18,685 nt of DNA. It comes from an uncultured Porphyromonadaceae bacterium (GTDB lineage Bacteria > Bacteroidota > Bacteroidia > Bacteroidales > Muribaculaceae). The stretch is from assembly GCA_905193485.1 (NCBI GenBank), contig CAJJOX010000017.1, positions 1-18,685 of the forward strand. The letters run 5' to 3'. The position numbers were made by a program, and so were the translations under genes. The notes beneath the pieces are model-generated. The model did not search any database, was not told the origin of the DNA, and saw nothing but the letters and a program-made list of their open reading frames with translations. Below, piece by piece: positions 1 through 8,263 of the stretch; position 1 is the first letter of the stretch, and every line of letters starts with the position of its first letter.

Positions 1-477
1 CACGCGGATGAGCACGCCGTCCTGGACAAGCATGGTGTTGAGAGCTACGGCAGGCATCGAGAGGGGAGCTATCGAACCGTAGTGCCCGGCCACGAATTCC
101 GGATCGTCGATTGCGGCTTGCCTGAGAGAGGTGAATGTCACACCTTCAGGCAGACCGCTTTGCAGGGTCTGGGTGGGATGGAATTCGTCGTTGGCCACAA
201 TGCCGAGCAATGTGCTCATGTTGGGCACGTCGCAGCGGAATGAGGCTGAAACGTCGGTGGGGATATTCACCCGGTTGATGTTGAGGCCATAGTCGGCGGC
301 AAACATGTCGTTGACCGACGTGCGTTCATAGTTCTCGTCGCCGCGTTCGGGCAGTCGGGCGTCGGCGAGCGACTCGAATGCTTCCCGGCGCAGATTGTTG
401 AGAGCCGGCGCCGAGCCGCGGTCAATGGCTTCGGCATTCAGCCGGTAAAGTTCGAGATATTGTGAGAGACTGTTCAT
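1..477 (-). CDS. sufD: SufD, Fe-S cluster assembly scaffold subunit (N-terminal 159 residues; truncated by window edge)
   Basis: Reading leftward from an ATG at 477, the frame stays open for 159 codons to position 1, so the C-terminal two thirds or so is missing from the window. The product begins MNSLSQYLELYRLNAEAI and contains a YERTSVNDMF segment, typical of the helical N-terminal region of SufD that precedes its beta-helix core. SufD is the SufB paralogue that joins it in the SufBC2D complex, where iron-sulfur clusters are assembled in the cytoplasm; it helps with iron acquisition. The start lies only 11 bases below the sufC stop, so the two genes are surely cotranscribed. The call rests on this fragment plus position directly after sufB and sufC; the order B-C-D is the usual one. 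A cysteine desulfurase gene (sufS) would be expected further left, but that is inference. Confidence 0.9.
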   Translation of the reverse strand, partial: MNSLSQYLELYRLNAEAIDRGSAPALNNLRREAFESLADARLPERGDENYERTSVNDMFAADYGLNINRVNIPTDVSASFRCDVPNMSTLLGIVANDEFHPTQTLQSGLPEGVTFTSLRQAAIDDPEFVAGHYGSIAPLSMPAVALNTMLVQDGVLIRV

Positions 478-488
478 TTCGGCGGTGT

Positions 489-1256
489 TTATTGGGCGTC
501 GACTTCTTCTTTGATCCAGTCATAACCGCGTTGTTCGAGCTCGAGAGCCAGTTCCGGACCGCCGGTGCGCACGATGCGGCCTTTGTAGAGCACGTGCACG
601 AAGTCGGGCTTGATATAATCGAGCAGACGCTGATAGTGGGTGATGACTATAGTGGCGTTGCGGTCGGTCTTGAGTTTGTTGACACCTCCGGCGACAATGC
701 GCAAAGCGTCGATGTCGAGGCCGGAGTCGGTTTCGTCGAGGATGGAAAGCTGCGGTTCGAGCACGGCCATCTGGAAAATTTCGTTTCGCTTTTTCTCTCC
801 GCCCGAAAAGCCTTCGTTGACTGAGCGCGAGGCGAGCTTGTTGTCAAGTTCAACAATGGCGCGTTTCTGACGCATCAGTTTGAGAAAGTCGGTGGCCGAC
901 ATCGGCGCTTCTCCGAGGTATTTGCGTTTGGCATTGAGCGCGGCACGCATAAAATTGACCATTGAAACTCCCGGAATCTCGACGGGATACTGAAAAGACA
1001 GGAACAGACCTTCGTGTGAGCGGTCTTCGGGTGTGAGCGAGAACAGATCGGTGCCGTGGAGCGTGGCAGAGCCTTCGGTGACAGTGAATGCGGGATTGCC
1101 TGCAAGCACCTCGCTGAGGGTCGACTTGCCGGAGCCGTTGGGACCCATGATGGCGTGCACTTCTCCGCGACCGACCTTGAGGTCGATGCCTTTGAGTATT
1201 TCCTTGCCTTCGACTGAGGCGTGGAGGTTTTTGACTTCTAACAATATGTCGTTCAT
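489..1256 (-). CDS. sufC: SufC, Fe-S cluster assembly ATPase
   Basis: This 255-residue ABC-type ATPase energises the SufBC2D scaffold in the cytoplasm. Its ATP hydrolysis drives conformational changes in SufB and SufD; it is not a transporter. Visible motifs are Walker A GPNGSGKST (about 38-46), a Q-loop in SFQYP (Q89), signature SGGEKKR (151-157), Walker B plus D-loop SILDETDSGLD (171-181) with E175 as the likely catalytic base, and switch histidine H207. The start beginning MNDILLEVKNLHAS is chosen because it matches the family N-terminus. The frame stays open for about 200 codons upstream, but that part overlaps sufB antiphase and looks like nonsense. It begins 35 bases below the sufB stop and ends 11 bases above sufD. 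Length is normal for the family. Confidence 0.97.
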   Translation of the reverse strand: MNDILLEVKNLHASVEGKEILKGIDLKVGRGEVHAIMGPNGSGKSTLSEVLAGNPAFTVTEGSATLHGTDLFSLTPEDRSHEGLFLSFQYPVEIPGVSMVNFMRAALNAKRKYLGEAPMSATDFLKLMRQKRAIVELDNKLASRSVNEGFSGGEKKRNEIFQMAVLEPQLSILDETDSGLDIDALRIVAGGVNKLKTDRNATIVITHYQRLLDYIKPDFVHVLYKGRIVRTGGPELALELEQRGYDWIKEEVDAQ

Positions 1257-1291
1257 TGTTGCTGATGTTGGCTGGTGGGTGATTTCATTGG

Positions 1292-2791
1292 TTATCCTAC
1301 GGATCCTTCGAGCGTCAGCGCGAGCAGGCGTTGCGCTTCTACGGCGAATTCCATCGGGAGCTTGTTCATGACTTCCTTGGCATATCCGTTGACAATCAGG
1401 CCGACGGCTTCCTCTGTGGGTATGCCGCGCTGGTTGCAGTAGAAAATCTGGTCTTCGGAAATTTTGGATGTGGTGGCTTCGTGCTCGAGCACGGCGGTGG
1501 AATTTTTTACATCGATATAGGGGAAGGTGTGTGCGCCGCATGTCGCACTGAGCAGAAGGCTGTCGCATTGCGTGTAGTTGCGGCATCCGTCGGCGTCGGG
1601 AGCTATTCTGACAAGTCCGCGGTAGGAATTCTGGCTGTGTCCGGCCGATATGCCTTTGCTGACTATTGTCGAGCGTGAGTTGCGACCCAGATGTATCATT
1701 TTGGTGCCGGTATCGGCCTGCTGGTAGTTGCGGGTCACGGCCACGGAGTAGAACTCTCCGACGGAGCTTTCGCCGGCGAGCACGCATGATGGATATTTCC
1801 AGGTGATGGCCGACCCTGTTTCCACCTGAGTCCATGACAGTTTGGAGTGGTCGCCGCGGCACAGACCGCGTTTTGTGACGAAATTGTAGACGCCCCCACG
1901 GCCTTCCGCGTCGCCGGCATACCAGTTTTGCACGGTTGAGTATTTCACTTCGGCGCGATCCTCGACGATGATCTCGACGATGGCCGCATGGAGCTGGTTT
2001 TCGTCGCGTTGCGGAGCGGTGCAGCCTTCGAGATAGCTCACATATGCATCGTCGTCGGCTACGATCAGAGTGCGTTCAAACTGCCCGGTTCCGGAAGCGT
2101 TGATGCGGAAATAGGTGGAGAGCTCCATCGGACAGCGCACGCCTTTGGGTATGTAGACGAAAGAGCCGTCGGAGAAAACGGCGGAGTTGAGGGCCGCATA
2201 GAAGTTGTCGCGGTATGACACCACTTTGCCGAGATATTTCTTCACCAGATCGGGATAGTCTTTCACTGCTTCGGAGATGGAACAGAATATCACGCCGAGT
2301 TCGGCAAGCTTTTCACGGTGTGTGGTCTTGACACTGACGGAGTCCATGACCGCATCAACGGCCATGCCTGACAGTTGCTTCTGCTCTTCGAGTGGTATGC
2401 CGAGCTTGTTGAAGGTTTCGATGAGCTGCGGATCGACATCGTCGAGGCTTTTAGGCCCTTCTTTCTGTCGTGGCGCGGCATAGTAGCTGATTGACTGGAA
2501 GTCGATATCCGGAATGTCGAGGTGGGCCCACCGCGGAGGTGTGAGCGTGAGCCAGTGGCGGAATGCCTTGAGCCGGAAGTCGAGAAGCCACTGCGGTTCG
2601 CCCTTGCGCTGCGAAATCAGACGCACGACATCTTCGTTGAGTCCGCGGGGAATTATGTCGGTTTCGATGTCGGTGGTGAATCCGTATTTGTAATCGCCCG
2701 AGGTGACATCGCCTATCACCTCGGCGTCGGTTTTCGTGACTGCCGCGGGGCATTGGGAATTAGCGGGATTCATCGGTGTGGAATCATTCAT
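1292..2791 (-). CDS. sufB: SufB, Fe-S cluster assembly scaffold protein
   Basis: This 499-residue protein is the main scaffold of the SufBC2D complex, accepting sulfur from the desulfurase side and building the nascent cluster. It closely resembles E. coli SufB as I recall it. The block [18 protein letters not shown] (about 253-270) carries C257, matching the sulfur-accepting Cys254 of E. coli. TQCDSLLL (about 407-414) carries C409, in the place of the essential Cys405, and [10 protein letters not shown] (about 435-444) holds the conserved glutamates near the cluster site. Further conserved blocks are KYSTVQNWY and SVGEFYSVA. The most upstream ATG (2791) is used; a second in-frame ATG at 2773 (residue 7) is equally possible, because the first 25 or so residues are poorly conserved. 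It lies 77 bases below the cvpA-like gene and 35 bases above sufC. Confidence 0.97.
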   Translation of the reverse strand: MNDSTPMNPANSQCPAAVTKTDAEVIGDVTSGDYKYGFTTDIETDIIPRGLNEDVVRLISQRKGEPQWLLDFRLKAFRHWLTLTPPRWAHLDIPDIDFQSISYYAAPRQKEGPKSLDDVDPQLIETFNKLGIPLEEQKQLSGMAVDAVMDSVSVKTTHREKLAELGVIFCSISEAVKDYPDLVKKYLGKVVSYRDNFYAALNSAVFSDGSFVYIPKGVRCPMELSTYFRINASGTGQFERTLIVADDDAYVSYLEGCTAPQRDENQLHAAIVEIIVEDRAEVKYSTVQNWYAGDAEGRGGVYNFVTKRGLCRGDHSKLSWTQVETGSAITWKYPSCVLAGESSVGEFYSVAVTRNYQQADTGTKMIHLGRNSRSTIVSKGISAGHSQNSYRGLVRIAPDADGCRNYTQCDSLLLSATCGAHTFPYIDVKNSTAVLEHEATTSKISEDQIFYCNQRGIPTEEAVGLIVNGYAKEVMNKLPMEFAVEAQRLLALTLEGSVG

Positions 2792-2806
2792 GTCATGAGA
2801 TTGGGA

Positions 2807-2828
2807 ATGCGTCGGGACGGCGACGCGT
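2807..2828 (-). promoter_or_regulatory. Stem-loop just upstream of sufB
   Basis: Positions 2807-2814 pair with 2821-2828 over 8 bp (one G-U), with a 6-base loop. In the minus-strand transcript it ends about 15 bases before the sufB ATG at 2791, inside the 77-base gap after the cvpA-like gene. No T-run follows, so it is not a classic terminator. It could affect sufB translation or mark a processing site; the function is inference. Confidence 0.35.
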
Positions 2829-2868
2829 ATGGATTACATATGTTATCAACAAACGATCCGATAAAAAG

Positions 2869-3345
2869 TCAGATCGAACCGGCCCAGTCGAGCATCGCGG
2901 GTGTGAGTCCTGCTACAAACCGGGTTATGGGGCCTCCGTCGGTGACTATTGTCGATGACGGGTCTTTCAGCATCCAGAGATTGAGCAGGATGCTCGCCAC
3001 GACGAGCACTTCGAATCCCATGAAAAGTGCGCCTGCAAATCCGTTGACCGGACCGAGATGGATGGCTTTGACCACATTGTGGAGCACATGGCCGAATATC
3101 GAGATGCCCCACCACACGATGAGAAACAGACACACGTTGCCTATGACGGCTGCGGCAAGCTGCTCCTTAAAGCCGTCGGCGTCGATGACGGATGCTACAA
3201 TGCCGCTGGCGGTGTCGCCAAGCACCTGACACGCCAGGATCGCTATGAGCATGCCGGCGAGCGAGCCTACCTGACGGATGATGCCGCGTTGGTAGCCTAC
3301 AAACAGACCCACGCCGAGCGCTATTAAAATTACCAGATTGATCAT
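2869..3345 (-). CDS. CvpA family membrane protein
   Basis: The product has 158 residues and about four hydrophobic segments (near 1-19, 27-45, 66-88 and 100-125). It contains the family-typical start MINLVILIALGVGLFVGYQRG and a glycine-rich LGPVNGFAGALFMGF segment resembling the CvpA (colicin V production) signature. CvpA proteins are small inner-membrane proteins linked to envelope homeostasis and bile-salt tolerance in enteric bacteria; the molecular activity is unresolved. It is the first gene of a minus-strand run that continues 77 bases later with sufB, so it is probably cotranscribed with the suf genes. I recall this arrangement from other Bacteroidales, but could not check it here. A -7 promoter element lies 27 bases upstream of the ATG. 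Confidence 0.85.
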   Translation of the reverse strand: MINLVILIALGVGLFVGYQRGIIRQVGSLAGMLIAILACQVLGDTASGIVASVIDADGFKEQLAAAVIGNVCLFLIVWWGISIFGHVLHNVVKAIHLGPVNGFAGALFMGFEVLVVASILLNLWMLKDPSSTIVTDGGPITRFVAGLTPAMLDWAGSI

Positions 3346-3371
3346 TTGCTGTCACTTGAAAATTAGCATGA

Positions 3372-3379
3372 CAAAATTA
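3372..3379 (-). promoter_or_regulatory. Putative -7 element for the cvpA-suf operon
   Basis: On the minus strand the sequence reads TAATTTTG, matching the Bacteroidota -7 consensus TAnnTTTG. It lies 27 bases upstream of the cvpA-like ATG, giving a leader of roughly 20 bases. I see no good TTTG at the expected -33 spacing, so support is from one element and its position only. Confidence 0.5.
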
Positions 3380-3539
3380 CTCAAAATCTACGTAATAGAG
3401 GCATTAAAAATGTGAAAATGCAATGGGCGCATCGGTCAGCCGGTTATTGTGCAAGACCGGACTGTGGCTTTTCAATCGCACGTTGATAAACATTCGACCG
3501 CTATCGCATTTGCCTGTTTCTCGGGACCGCTGATGACAG

Positions 3540-3584
3540 CGGCCGCAATCCGATGCGCTGTATGGCGCGGGCGGGTTGCGGCCG
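3540..3584 (-). terminator. Long stem-loop downstream of spt (possible 3' end structure)
   Basis: Positions 3540-3552 pair with 3572-3584 over 13 bp with one G-U wobble. The 19-base loop itself contains a 4-bp GCGC/GCGC stem (3555-3558 with 3565-3568). It lies 52 bases beyond the spt stop in the direction of spt transcription, inside a 290-base non-coding gap (3346-3635) that otherwise holds only the cvpA promoter. A second small hairpin, CCGCT/AGCGG, abuts it at about 3526-3541. No U-run follows on either strand, so intrinsic termination is uncertain; transcript-end stabilisation is an alternative. Confidence 0.4.
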
Positions 3585-3635
3585 GTTTATAGGTTATGAT
3601 ACGGTGTCTGTGGAGATTTGCTGATGAAGGATGAC

Positions 3636-4823
3636 TTATTTGATGATGTCGTATTTGCGGAAAACCTTCTGAATCTTTTCGAGAGCCGTGGTCACTTGCT
3701 CTTTGGTGTGAGTGGCCATGAGGCTGAATCGTATGAGGGTGTCGTTGGGCGCTACGGCGGGTGACACTACGGGGTTGACGAAGATGCCTTCTTCCTGAAG
3801 GTCGTGCGTGACGGCGAATGTCTTGTAGTTGTCGCGGATGAAGAGCGGAATGATGGGCGTCGACGTGTTGCCGATCTCGCATCCCATGTTGCGGAAACCT
3901 TCGAGGGCATAGTGGGTCACGTCCCAGAGCGCCTGCTGGCGTTCGGGCTCGGTTTCCATGATTTCCAACGCTTTGAGGGCTGCGGCTGTTGATGCCGGTG
4001 TGATGCTGGCGGTGAAAATGTAGGAGCGCGAGTGGTGGCGCAGATAGTTGGTGATCTCTTTGTCGGTGGCGATGAAACCGCCGAGGGAGGCAAACGATTT
4101 TGAGAATGTGCCCATGATGAGGTCGACATCGTCGGCAACGCCGTAATGATGGCAAACGCCGCGTCCGCCGGGACCGAAAACACCGATGCCGTGAGCCTCG
4201 TCGACCATCACCGATGCGTTGTATTTTTTTGCAAGTTCGGTGATTGTCTTGACGTCGGCGACATCGCCTTCCATCGAGAATACGCCGTCGGTGACGATCA
4301 GCTTCACTTTGTCGGGATCGCATTTGCGGAGCTGCTTTTCAAGCGACTCCATGTCGTTGTGTTTGTATTTGAGCGACTGGGAGAAAGAGAGGCGTCGGCC
4401 TTCGATGATCGAGGCGTGGTCCTGCTCATCCCATATGATATAGTCTTCGCGGCCGGTGAGGGTTGAAACGACACCGAGGTTCACTTCAAATCCTGTGGAA
4501 TAGATCATCACGTCCTCTTTGCCGATATATTCGGCGATGCGGGCTTCAAGCTGCTTGTGCAGATCGAGTGTGCCGTTGAGGAATGGCGATCCTGCGCATC
4601 CTGTGCCATATTTCCGTGTGGCTTCGATGGCGGCTTCTTTGATTCGGGGGTCGTTGACAAGGCCGGTGTAGCAGTTGCTGCCGAACATCAACACTTTTTT
4701 ACCGTCGATGATCACTTCCGGATCCTGTTCGCTTGATATTGCACGGAAATAGGGATAAACACCGGCGGCTTTCACCTGCTGCGGCTCTGTGTACTTTGAT
4801 AATTTTTGTTGTAATAGCTTCAT
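3636..4823 (-). CDS. spt: Serine palmitoyltransferase (PLP-dependent alpha-oxoamine synthase)
   Basis: This enzyme condenses L-serine with a long-chain acyl thioester to give 3-ketosphinganine, the first step of sphingolipid synthesis in Bacteroidales. From a start at 4823 it has 395 residues, like the Bacteroides enzyme I recall, with strong resemblance in blocks such as LMFGSN, GSGCAG-like GTGCAG, NGTLDLH and GRRLSFSQ. Numbered from 4823, PLP contacts visible are H136 (DEQDHAS, ring stacking), VDEAHG (D208, H211) and the Schiff-base lysine K242 in MGTFSKSFASLGGF. An ATG at 4835 would add four residues; the downstream one is preferred because MKLLQQKLSKY aligns with the family start. The related enzyme 2-amino-3-ketobutyrate CoA ligase (Kbl) is the main alternative, but the residue pattern fits Spt better. 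It stands alone, with its own putative promoter. Confidence 0.88.
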   Translation of the reverse strand: MKLLQQKLSKYTEPQQVKAAGVYPYFRAISSEQDPEVIIDGKKVLMFGSNCYTGLVNDPRIKEAAIEATRKYGTGCAGSPFLNGTLDLHKQLEARIAEYIGKEDVMIYSTGFEVNLGVVSTLTGREDYIIWDEQDHASIIEGRRLSFSQSLKYKHNDMESLEKQLRKCDPDKVKLIVTDGVFSMEGDVADVKTITELAKKYNASVMVDEAHGIGVFGPGGRGVCHHYGVADDVDLIMGTFSKSFASLGGFIATDKEITNYLRHHSRSYIFTASITPASTAAALKALEIMETEPERQQALWDVTHYALEGFRNMGCEIGNTSTPIIPLFIRDNYKTFAVTHDLQEEGIFVNPVVSPAVAPNDTLIRFSLMATHTKEQVTTALEKIQKVFRKYDIIK

Positions 4824-4895
4824 AGTTAAGGGCATGGTGACATTTTAACTATCTGCGTCGCCGGCCATGAAGTCCCTTTGCGACTAAACAGGCTG

Positions 4896-4903
4896 CAAAT
4901 TTA
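4896..4903 (-). promoter_or_regulatory. Putative -7 element for spt
   Basis: The minus strand reads TAAATTTG, a full TAnnTTTG match, 73 bases upstream of the preferred spt ATG. It lies in an AT-rich patch of the gap between the HAD gene and spt. No convincing -33 TTTG is seen at 19-21 bases, so this is a moderate call. Confidence 0.45.
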
Positions 4904-5025
4904 ATTATTTTTTGCGGATTATTGTCGCTCTTTGTCTACATTTTTTTGCCATTGCCTGATTTTTGTCATCCATTACGGTCAATCGTTGTCCCTTTGCCAC
5001 AATGTGCGTGTATGCGTCCGGATTT

Positions 5026-5697
5026 TCAGCTCAACTCAAGTCCGCCCAGCATTTCTTTGGCAAGAAAGAGGATGCGTCCGGTGTCGTGGGCAATATGGTC
5101 GGCATGGTTTTCGCGTAATTCTTGTTCGGACCGAAATCCCCATGTGACGCCTACCGATGTGACAGCTGCGCGTCGTGCCGTCTGCATGTCGACTCCCGAG
5201 TCGCCGACGTAGAGCACCTGCGACTTCGGCGTGGGGCATTCGTTGAGAATGCTGAAGACTATCGAGGGGTCGGGTTTCACGGGCACCCCTTCGCGGTTGC
5301 CGTGGATGGCCGCCCATTCCACGTCGGGGAAATAGAAGGCTATGAGCTCGTCGACGGCGGCCTGATATTTGTTGGAGGCTACAGCGATCTGAATGCCGTT
5401 GTCGCGGAGGGCGTGAAGCAGTTCCGATATACCGGGGTAGGGTCGGGTGTGGGCGGTCAGATGCGAGCCGTAATAATCGGTGAAGTGCCGCCGCATGATG
5501 GCGATGTTTTCTTCGTTTCGTTCGTCCTCAGGCATCACGCGTTCGAGAAGCCGCGTCACGCCATTGCCTACATAATAGGGGTAGGCGGCCGGCGAATGTT
5601 GCGGATAGCCGCATTGCGCGAGCGCATGGTTTGCGGCCTCGGCGAGGTCGGCTATGGTGTTCAGAAGGGTTCCGTCTAAATCGAATATCACTAACAT
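5026..5697 (-). CDS. HAD-superfamily phosphatase, Gph/PGPase-like
   Basis: The 223-residue product is a cytoplasmic haloacid-dehalogenase hydrolase with all four motifs. Motif I is FDLDGT at the N-terminus (nucleophile D6, acid/base D8), motif II is VASNK (S108), motif III is K141 in VKPDP, and motif IV is YVGDSGVDMQTA (D166, D170). The helical insert after motif I (about residues 15-85) is a C1-type cap, as in phosphoglycolate phosphatase and beta-phosphoglucomutase. The general resemblance is to Gph, which removes 2-phosphoglycolate formed during DNA repair, but substrate cannot be assigned within this family from sequence. Pyrophosphatase (PpaX-like) activity is an alternative. The start is fixed because motif I begins at residue 5. 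It follows tamL by 93 bases on the same strand, so cotranscription is possible. Confidence 0.85.
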   Translation of the reverse strand: MLVIFDLDGTLLNTIADLAEAANHALAQCGYPQHSPAAYPYYVGNGVTRLLERVMPEDERNEENIAIMRRHFTDYYGSHLTAHTRPYPGISELLHALRDNGIQIAVASNKYQAAVDELIAFYFPDVEWAAIHGNREGVPVKPDPSIVFSILNECPTPKSQVLYVGDSGVDMQTARRAAVTSVGVTWGFRSEQELRENHADHIAHDTGRILFLAKEMLGGLELS

Positions 5698-5790
5698 GTC
5701 TGTAAGTCGTTGGTTGATGTCGCGAACCGGTCTGACCGGCGTCGGGCAAGAAGTGTAGTATACAATATATATATTATAACAACAAAGTGT

Positions 5791-8151
5791 TCAGAATGGA
5801 TAACCGACGGAAAAATGAAATGAAGTGTCGCGTTTCCACCGTGGATGGATGATTGGCCAGCGTTCCTGGTTCATGGCCGGGTTATAGGCTTTCACGCCGA
5901 GATCGAATCGCAGCAGGAAATAGCTGAAGTCCATGCGCAGGCCGACACCGTAGGCCCACGCGATTTGTTTCCAGAAGGTGTCGAAGTGAAACATACCGCC
6001 GGGCTGGTTTTCATAATTGTGGATAGTCCAGATGTTGCCCGCGTCGATGAACGCCGCGCCTTCAAACACCCAGAAGAGTTTGGCGCGGTATTCGGCCGAC
6101 AGGTCGAGGCGTATGTCGCCGCATTGGTTGATGAAGTCGGTCACGGAGTTGCGGGAATCGAAGCTGCCCGGGCCGAGGGTGCGGACACCCCATCCGCGCA
6201 CGCCGTTGGCGCCCCCCGCATAGAAGCGCTTTTCAAACGGGAGCACACGCGAGTTGCCGTAAGGGACACCGATGCCGAATCCTGCATGGAACGCAAACGC
6301 GTGGCGGGTGTTGAGGTTGAGCGTGAGCGAGTAGTCGACTTCGGCTTTGGCATATTGTGAATATTGGATGCCGAATACGGTGTAGACTCCGTTGTCGCGT
6401 TTCTGTCCCGAAAGCGAGGATAAGGCGTAGAGAAGGTTGCCGGCTGTTTCGGCTGAGGCGCGTAGCGTATAGACCGATGGCTGAAGACGGTAGCGTCCGG
6501 GCAGCGACGTGGCGATCTGTTTGTTGGTGAGATTGATCGTATAGCCGGTGCGCATGATGAAGTGGTCTTCATAGCTGTAGCGCAGCAATGGATTGTCGGG
6601 CGCTATCTGGTTGATGAAGTCGATGGTCGATTCGGGCAGGTAAACATAGTTGATGTCGACGAGATCCCACATTCGGCGCACGCGATTGTCGGTGGTGTTC
6701 CATTTATATTTCCACGCCGCGCCGGCAATGACACGGGTGTATTCAGGCCGTTCCTGATAGTTGAATGACAATGCCAGCTCGGTCGACGCCTTGCTTCGCT
6801 GCCGGAAGCTGCGGCTGAGGAACGGCATCATGTATTTCGGAAATGTCAGACCCACTTCCGCGGCGTATTCCGTATATCGGTCATTGATGAGATTGGAGAG
6901 ATTGCCCGACAGACTTTCGTAGTTGACGCGGAATTTGGTTGTCAGCAGATTGCTGCGCCGGGCAAGATCGCGATGCTGATATGCAACCCCGACGCCAAAT
7001 CCGAAGTCACCTTCCGAGTTTGTGCCTTCGAGCTCGAACGTCACGCCCTGTTTTTTGTTGCGGGTCAGGAATATGTAGGCGTCGAGGCGTTCGGCACCGT
7101 CGATATGGCCGATCGGAACCATGTCGATGTTGATGCTTTTGACTATGCCGAGTTGAGCAAGCGATTCGTAGGTGCGGTTGACGGCTTCCGTGCTGTAGGT
7201 CATGTCGCGGTGCAAAAAACACTTTTCTTCAAGCACCGAAGGCAGCAGATAGTGGTCGCTGTTGGGATAGATGACCGTTATGTCTTTGTAGTCGACGGTG
7301 TCGCAGCGGGTTGCGGCCACATCTTCACGCCGCAGCCCGCGGGTTGAGCCTGCAACGAAAATGATACGGTTTATCATGTAACGCTGATGGGTGGCGGAAA
7401 CCATTGAATCGAGCGCGGCCGATACGCCGGCTGCGTGACGTGCGGGTCGTGGCGGACGCACCACCATCGTGAGATCGACATCGAGCGATTGCTCGGCGGT
7501 GTCGGCGGTGAAAGTGATGTATTCTTTTGAAAAGCCGTAGTAGCCGGCATCGCGCATCAGTGAAGTAAGACGCGTGCGTTCGGCATCAAGCGCCGTGCGG
7601 TCGAGATTCTCGCCGGCGTTGAGCGTGAAGTTGGCCGAATCAGCCATTATGATGCGCTCAATCGCGGTGTCGGAGAATTCATAGGCTATGTCGCGTATTA
7701 CGTGTGCTTTTCCCGGGTAAAGGCAATAGTCGATGCTTATTTTGGTGCTGTCGTCGTTTACGGTCGCGTTGGCTTGCACCTGCGCGTCCATGAAGCCCTT
7801 GTTGACGAGAGCCTGACGCAGCTGACGCGTGGAGGTTTCGGTGAGGTCGCTGTCATAGACCACAGGCTCCTGTCCGATTCGGCGCAGCCAGCGGTTATAC
7901 CATTTTGTGGTGTCGCGGCCCGACAGGTTGTAGACGCCGAGCTGTAGTTTCGCAAAACCAAGCACCTTGTGGTTGGGCTGCTGGCGTACATAGTTGATGA
8001 GTTCGGTGCGGTCAAGTCCGGTCGAATCGTCGACGATAATGCTGATGTCGTCAAGCAGCATCTTGCCTTCGGGCACATGACGCGTCGAGCGGCATGCCGC
8101 CATGGCGGCCATGAATGCCGTCAGTATTAATATGCCGAAAATGTTTCGCAC
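5791..8151 (-). CDS. tamL: TamL-type outer-membrane lipoprotein of the BamA/TamA (Omp85) family
   Basis: The 786-residue product starts with a lipoprotein signal: a hydrophobic stretch ending MAAC with C20 as the predicted lipidated residue, followed by RSTRHVPEGKMLLDD, a segment typical of TamL proteins. Residues about 30-330 look like POTRA-type periplasmic repeats. The C-terminal half is a predicted 16-strand barrel with the Omp85 loop-6 motif VRGW (V651-R652-G653-W654) and a terminal phenylalanine (FHFSVGYPF). TamA/TamL proteins partner with TamB in outer-membrane assembly and lipid transport. No tamB is adjacent: the next gene downstream is the HAD phosphatase. The start is GTG at 8151, the only start placing a charged residue directly before the hydrophobic core and fitting the -7 element 20 bases upstream. 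The family call is strong; the exact TamL assignment is somewhat less so. Confidence 0.88.
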   Translation of the reverse strand: MRNIFGILILTAFMAAMAACRSTRHVPEGKMLLDDISIIVDDSTGLDRTELINYVRQQPNHKVLGFAKLQLGVYNLSGRDTTKWYNRWLRRIGQEPVVYDSDLTETSTRQLRQALVNKGFMDAQVQANATVNDDSTKISIDYCLYPGKAHVIRDIAYEFSDTAIERIIMADSANFTLNAGENLDRTALDAERTRLTSLMRDAGYYGFSKEYITFTADTAEQSLDVDLTMVVRPPRPARHAAGVSAALDSMVSATHQRYMINRIIFVAGSTRGLRREDVAATRCDTVDYKDITVIYPNSDHYLLPSVLEEKCFLHRDMTYSTEAVNRTYESLAQLGIVKSINIDMVPIGHIDGAERLDAYIFLTRNKKQGVTFELEGTNSEGDFGFGVGVAYQHRDLARRSNLLTTKFRVNYESLSGNLSNLINDRYTEYAAEVGLTFPKYMMPFLSRSFRQRSKASTELALSFNYQERPEYTRVIAGAAWKYKWNTTDNRVRRMWDLVDINYVYLPESTIDFINQIAPDNPLLRYSYEDHFIMRTGYTINLTNKQIATSLPGRYRLQPSVYTLRASAETAGNLLYALSSLSGQKRDNGVYTVFGIQYSQYAKAEVDYSLTLNLNTRHAFAFHAGFGIGVPYGNSRVLPFEKRFYAGGANGVRGWGVRTLGPGSFDSRNSVTDFINQCGDIRLDLSAEYRAKLFWVFEGAAFIDAGNIWTIHNYENQPGGMFHFDTFWKQIAWAYGVGLRMDFSYFLLRFDLGVKAYNPAMNQERWPIIHPRWKRDTSFHFSVGYPF

Positions 8152-8171
8152 CGTGATTTTCTTTGAGATTG

Positions 8172-8179
8172 CAAAGTTA
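8172..8179 (-). promoter_or_regulatory. Putative -7 element for tamL
   Basis: The minus strand reads TAACTTTG, a full TAnnTTTG match, 20 bases upstream of the GTG start, implying a very short leader. A TTTG occurs further upstream at 8204-8207, but at 24 bases the spacing is longer than usual. It is divergent from the transporter promoter at 8256. Confidence 0.55.
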
Positions 8180-8255
8180 ACGCCGGGGAGCGGATTTTGA
8201 AAGCAAAAGCGAAAAAATAACGGCCGTCAGTCAATGCTATGTGACAAAAAAGCAG

Positions 8256-8263
8256 TAACTTTG
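8256..8263 (+). promoter_or_regulatory. Putative -7 element for the AspT/YidE-type transporter
   Basis: TAACTTTG at this position fully matches the Bacteroidota -7 consensus and lies 62 bases upstream of the transporter ATG, implying a leader of about 55 bases. No clear TTTG is present at the -33 distance. With the tamL element it forms a divergent pair within 92 bases. Confidence 0.55.

Noticed and set aside
3472..4323. 283-codon open frame antiphase to spt on the same strand
   Set aside because: Arginine- and histidine-rich composition, characteristic of an out-of-frame reading of a GC-rich gene; spt in the other frame has a full set of catalytic residues.
5756..5785. AT-rich alternating TATATAT stretch between tamL and the HAD gene
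   Set aside because: It resembles a promoter patch, but lies just beyond the tamL start-to-stop region with no TAnnTTTG match; too little to call.
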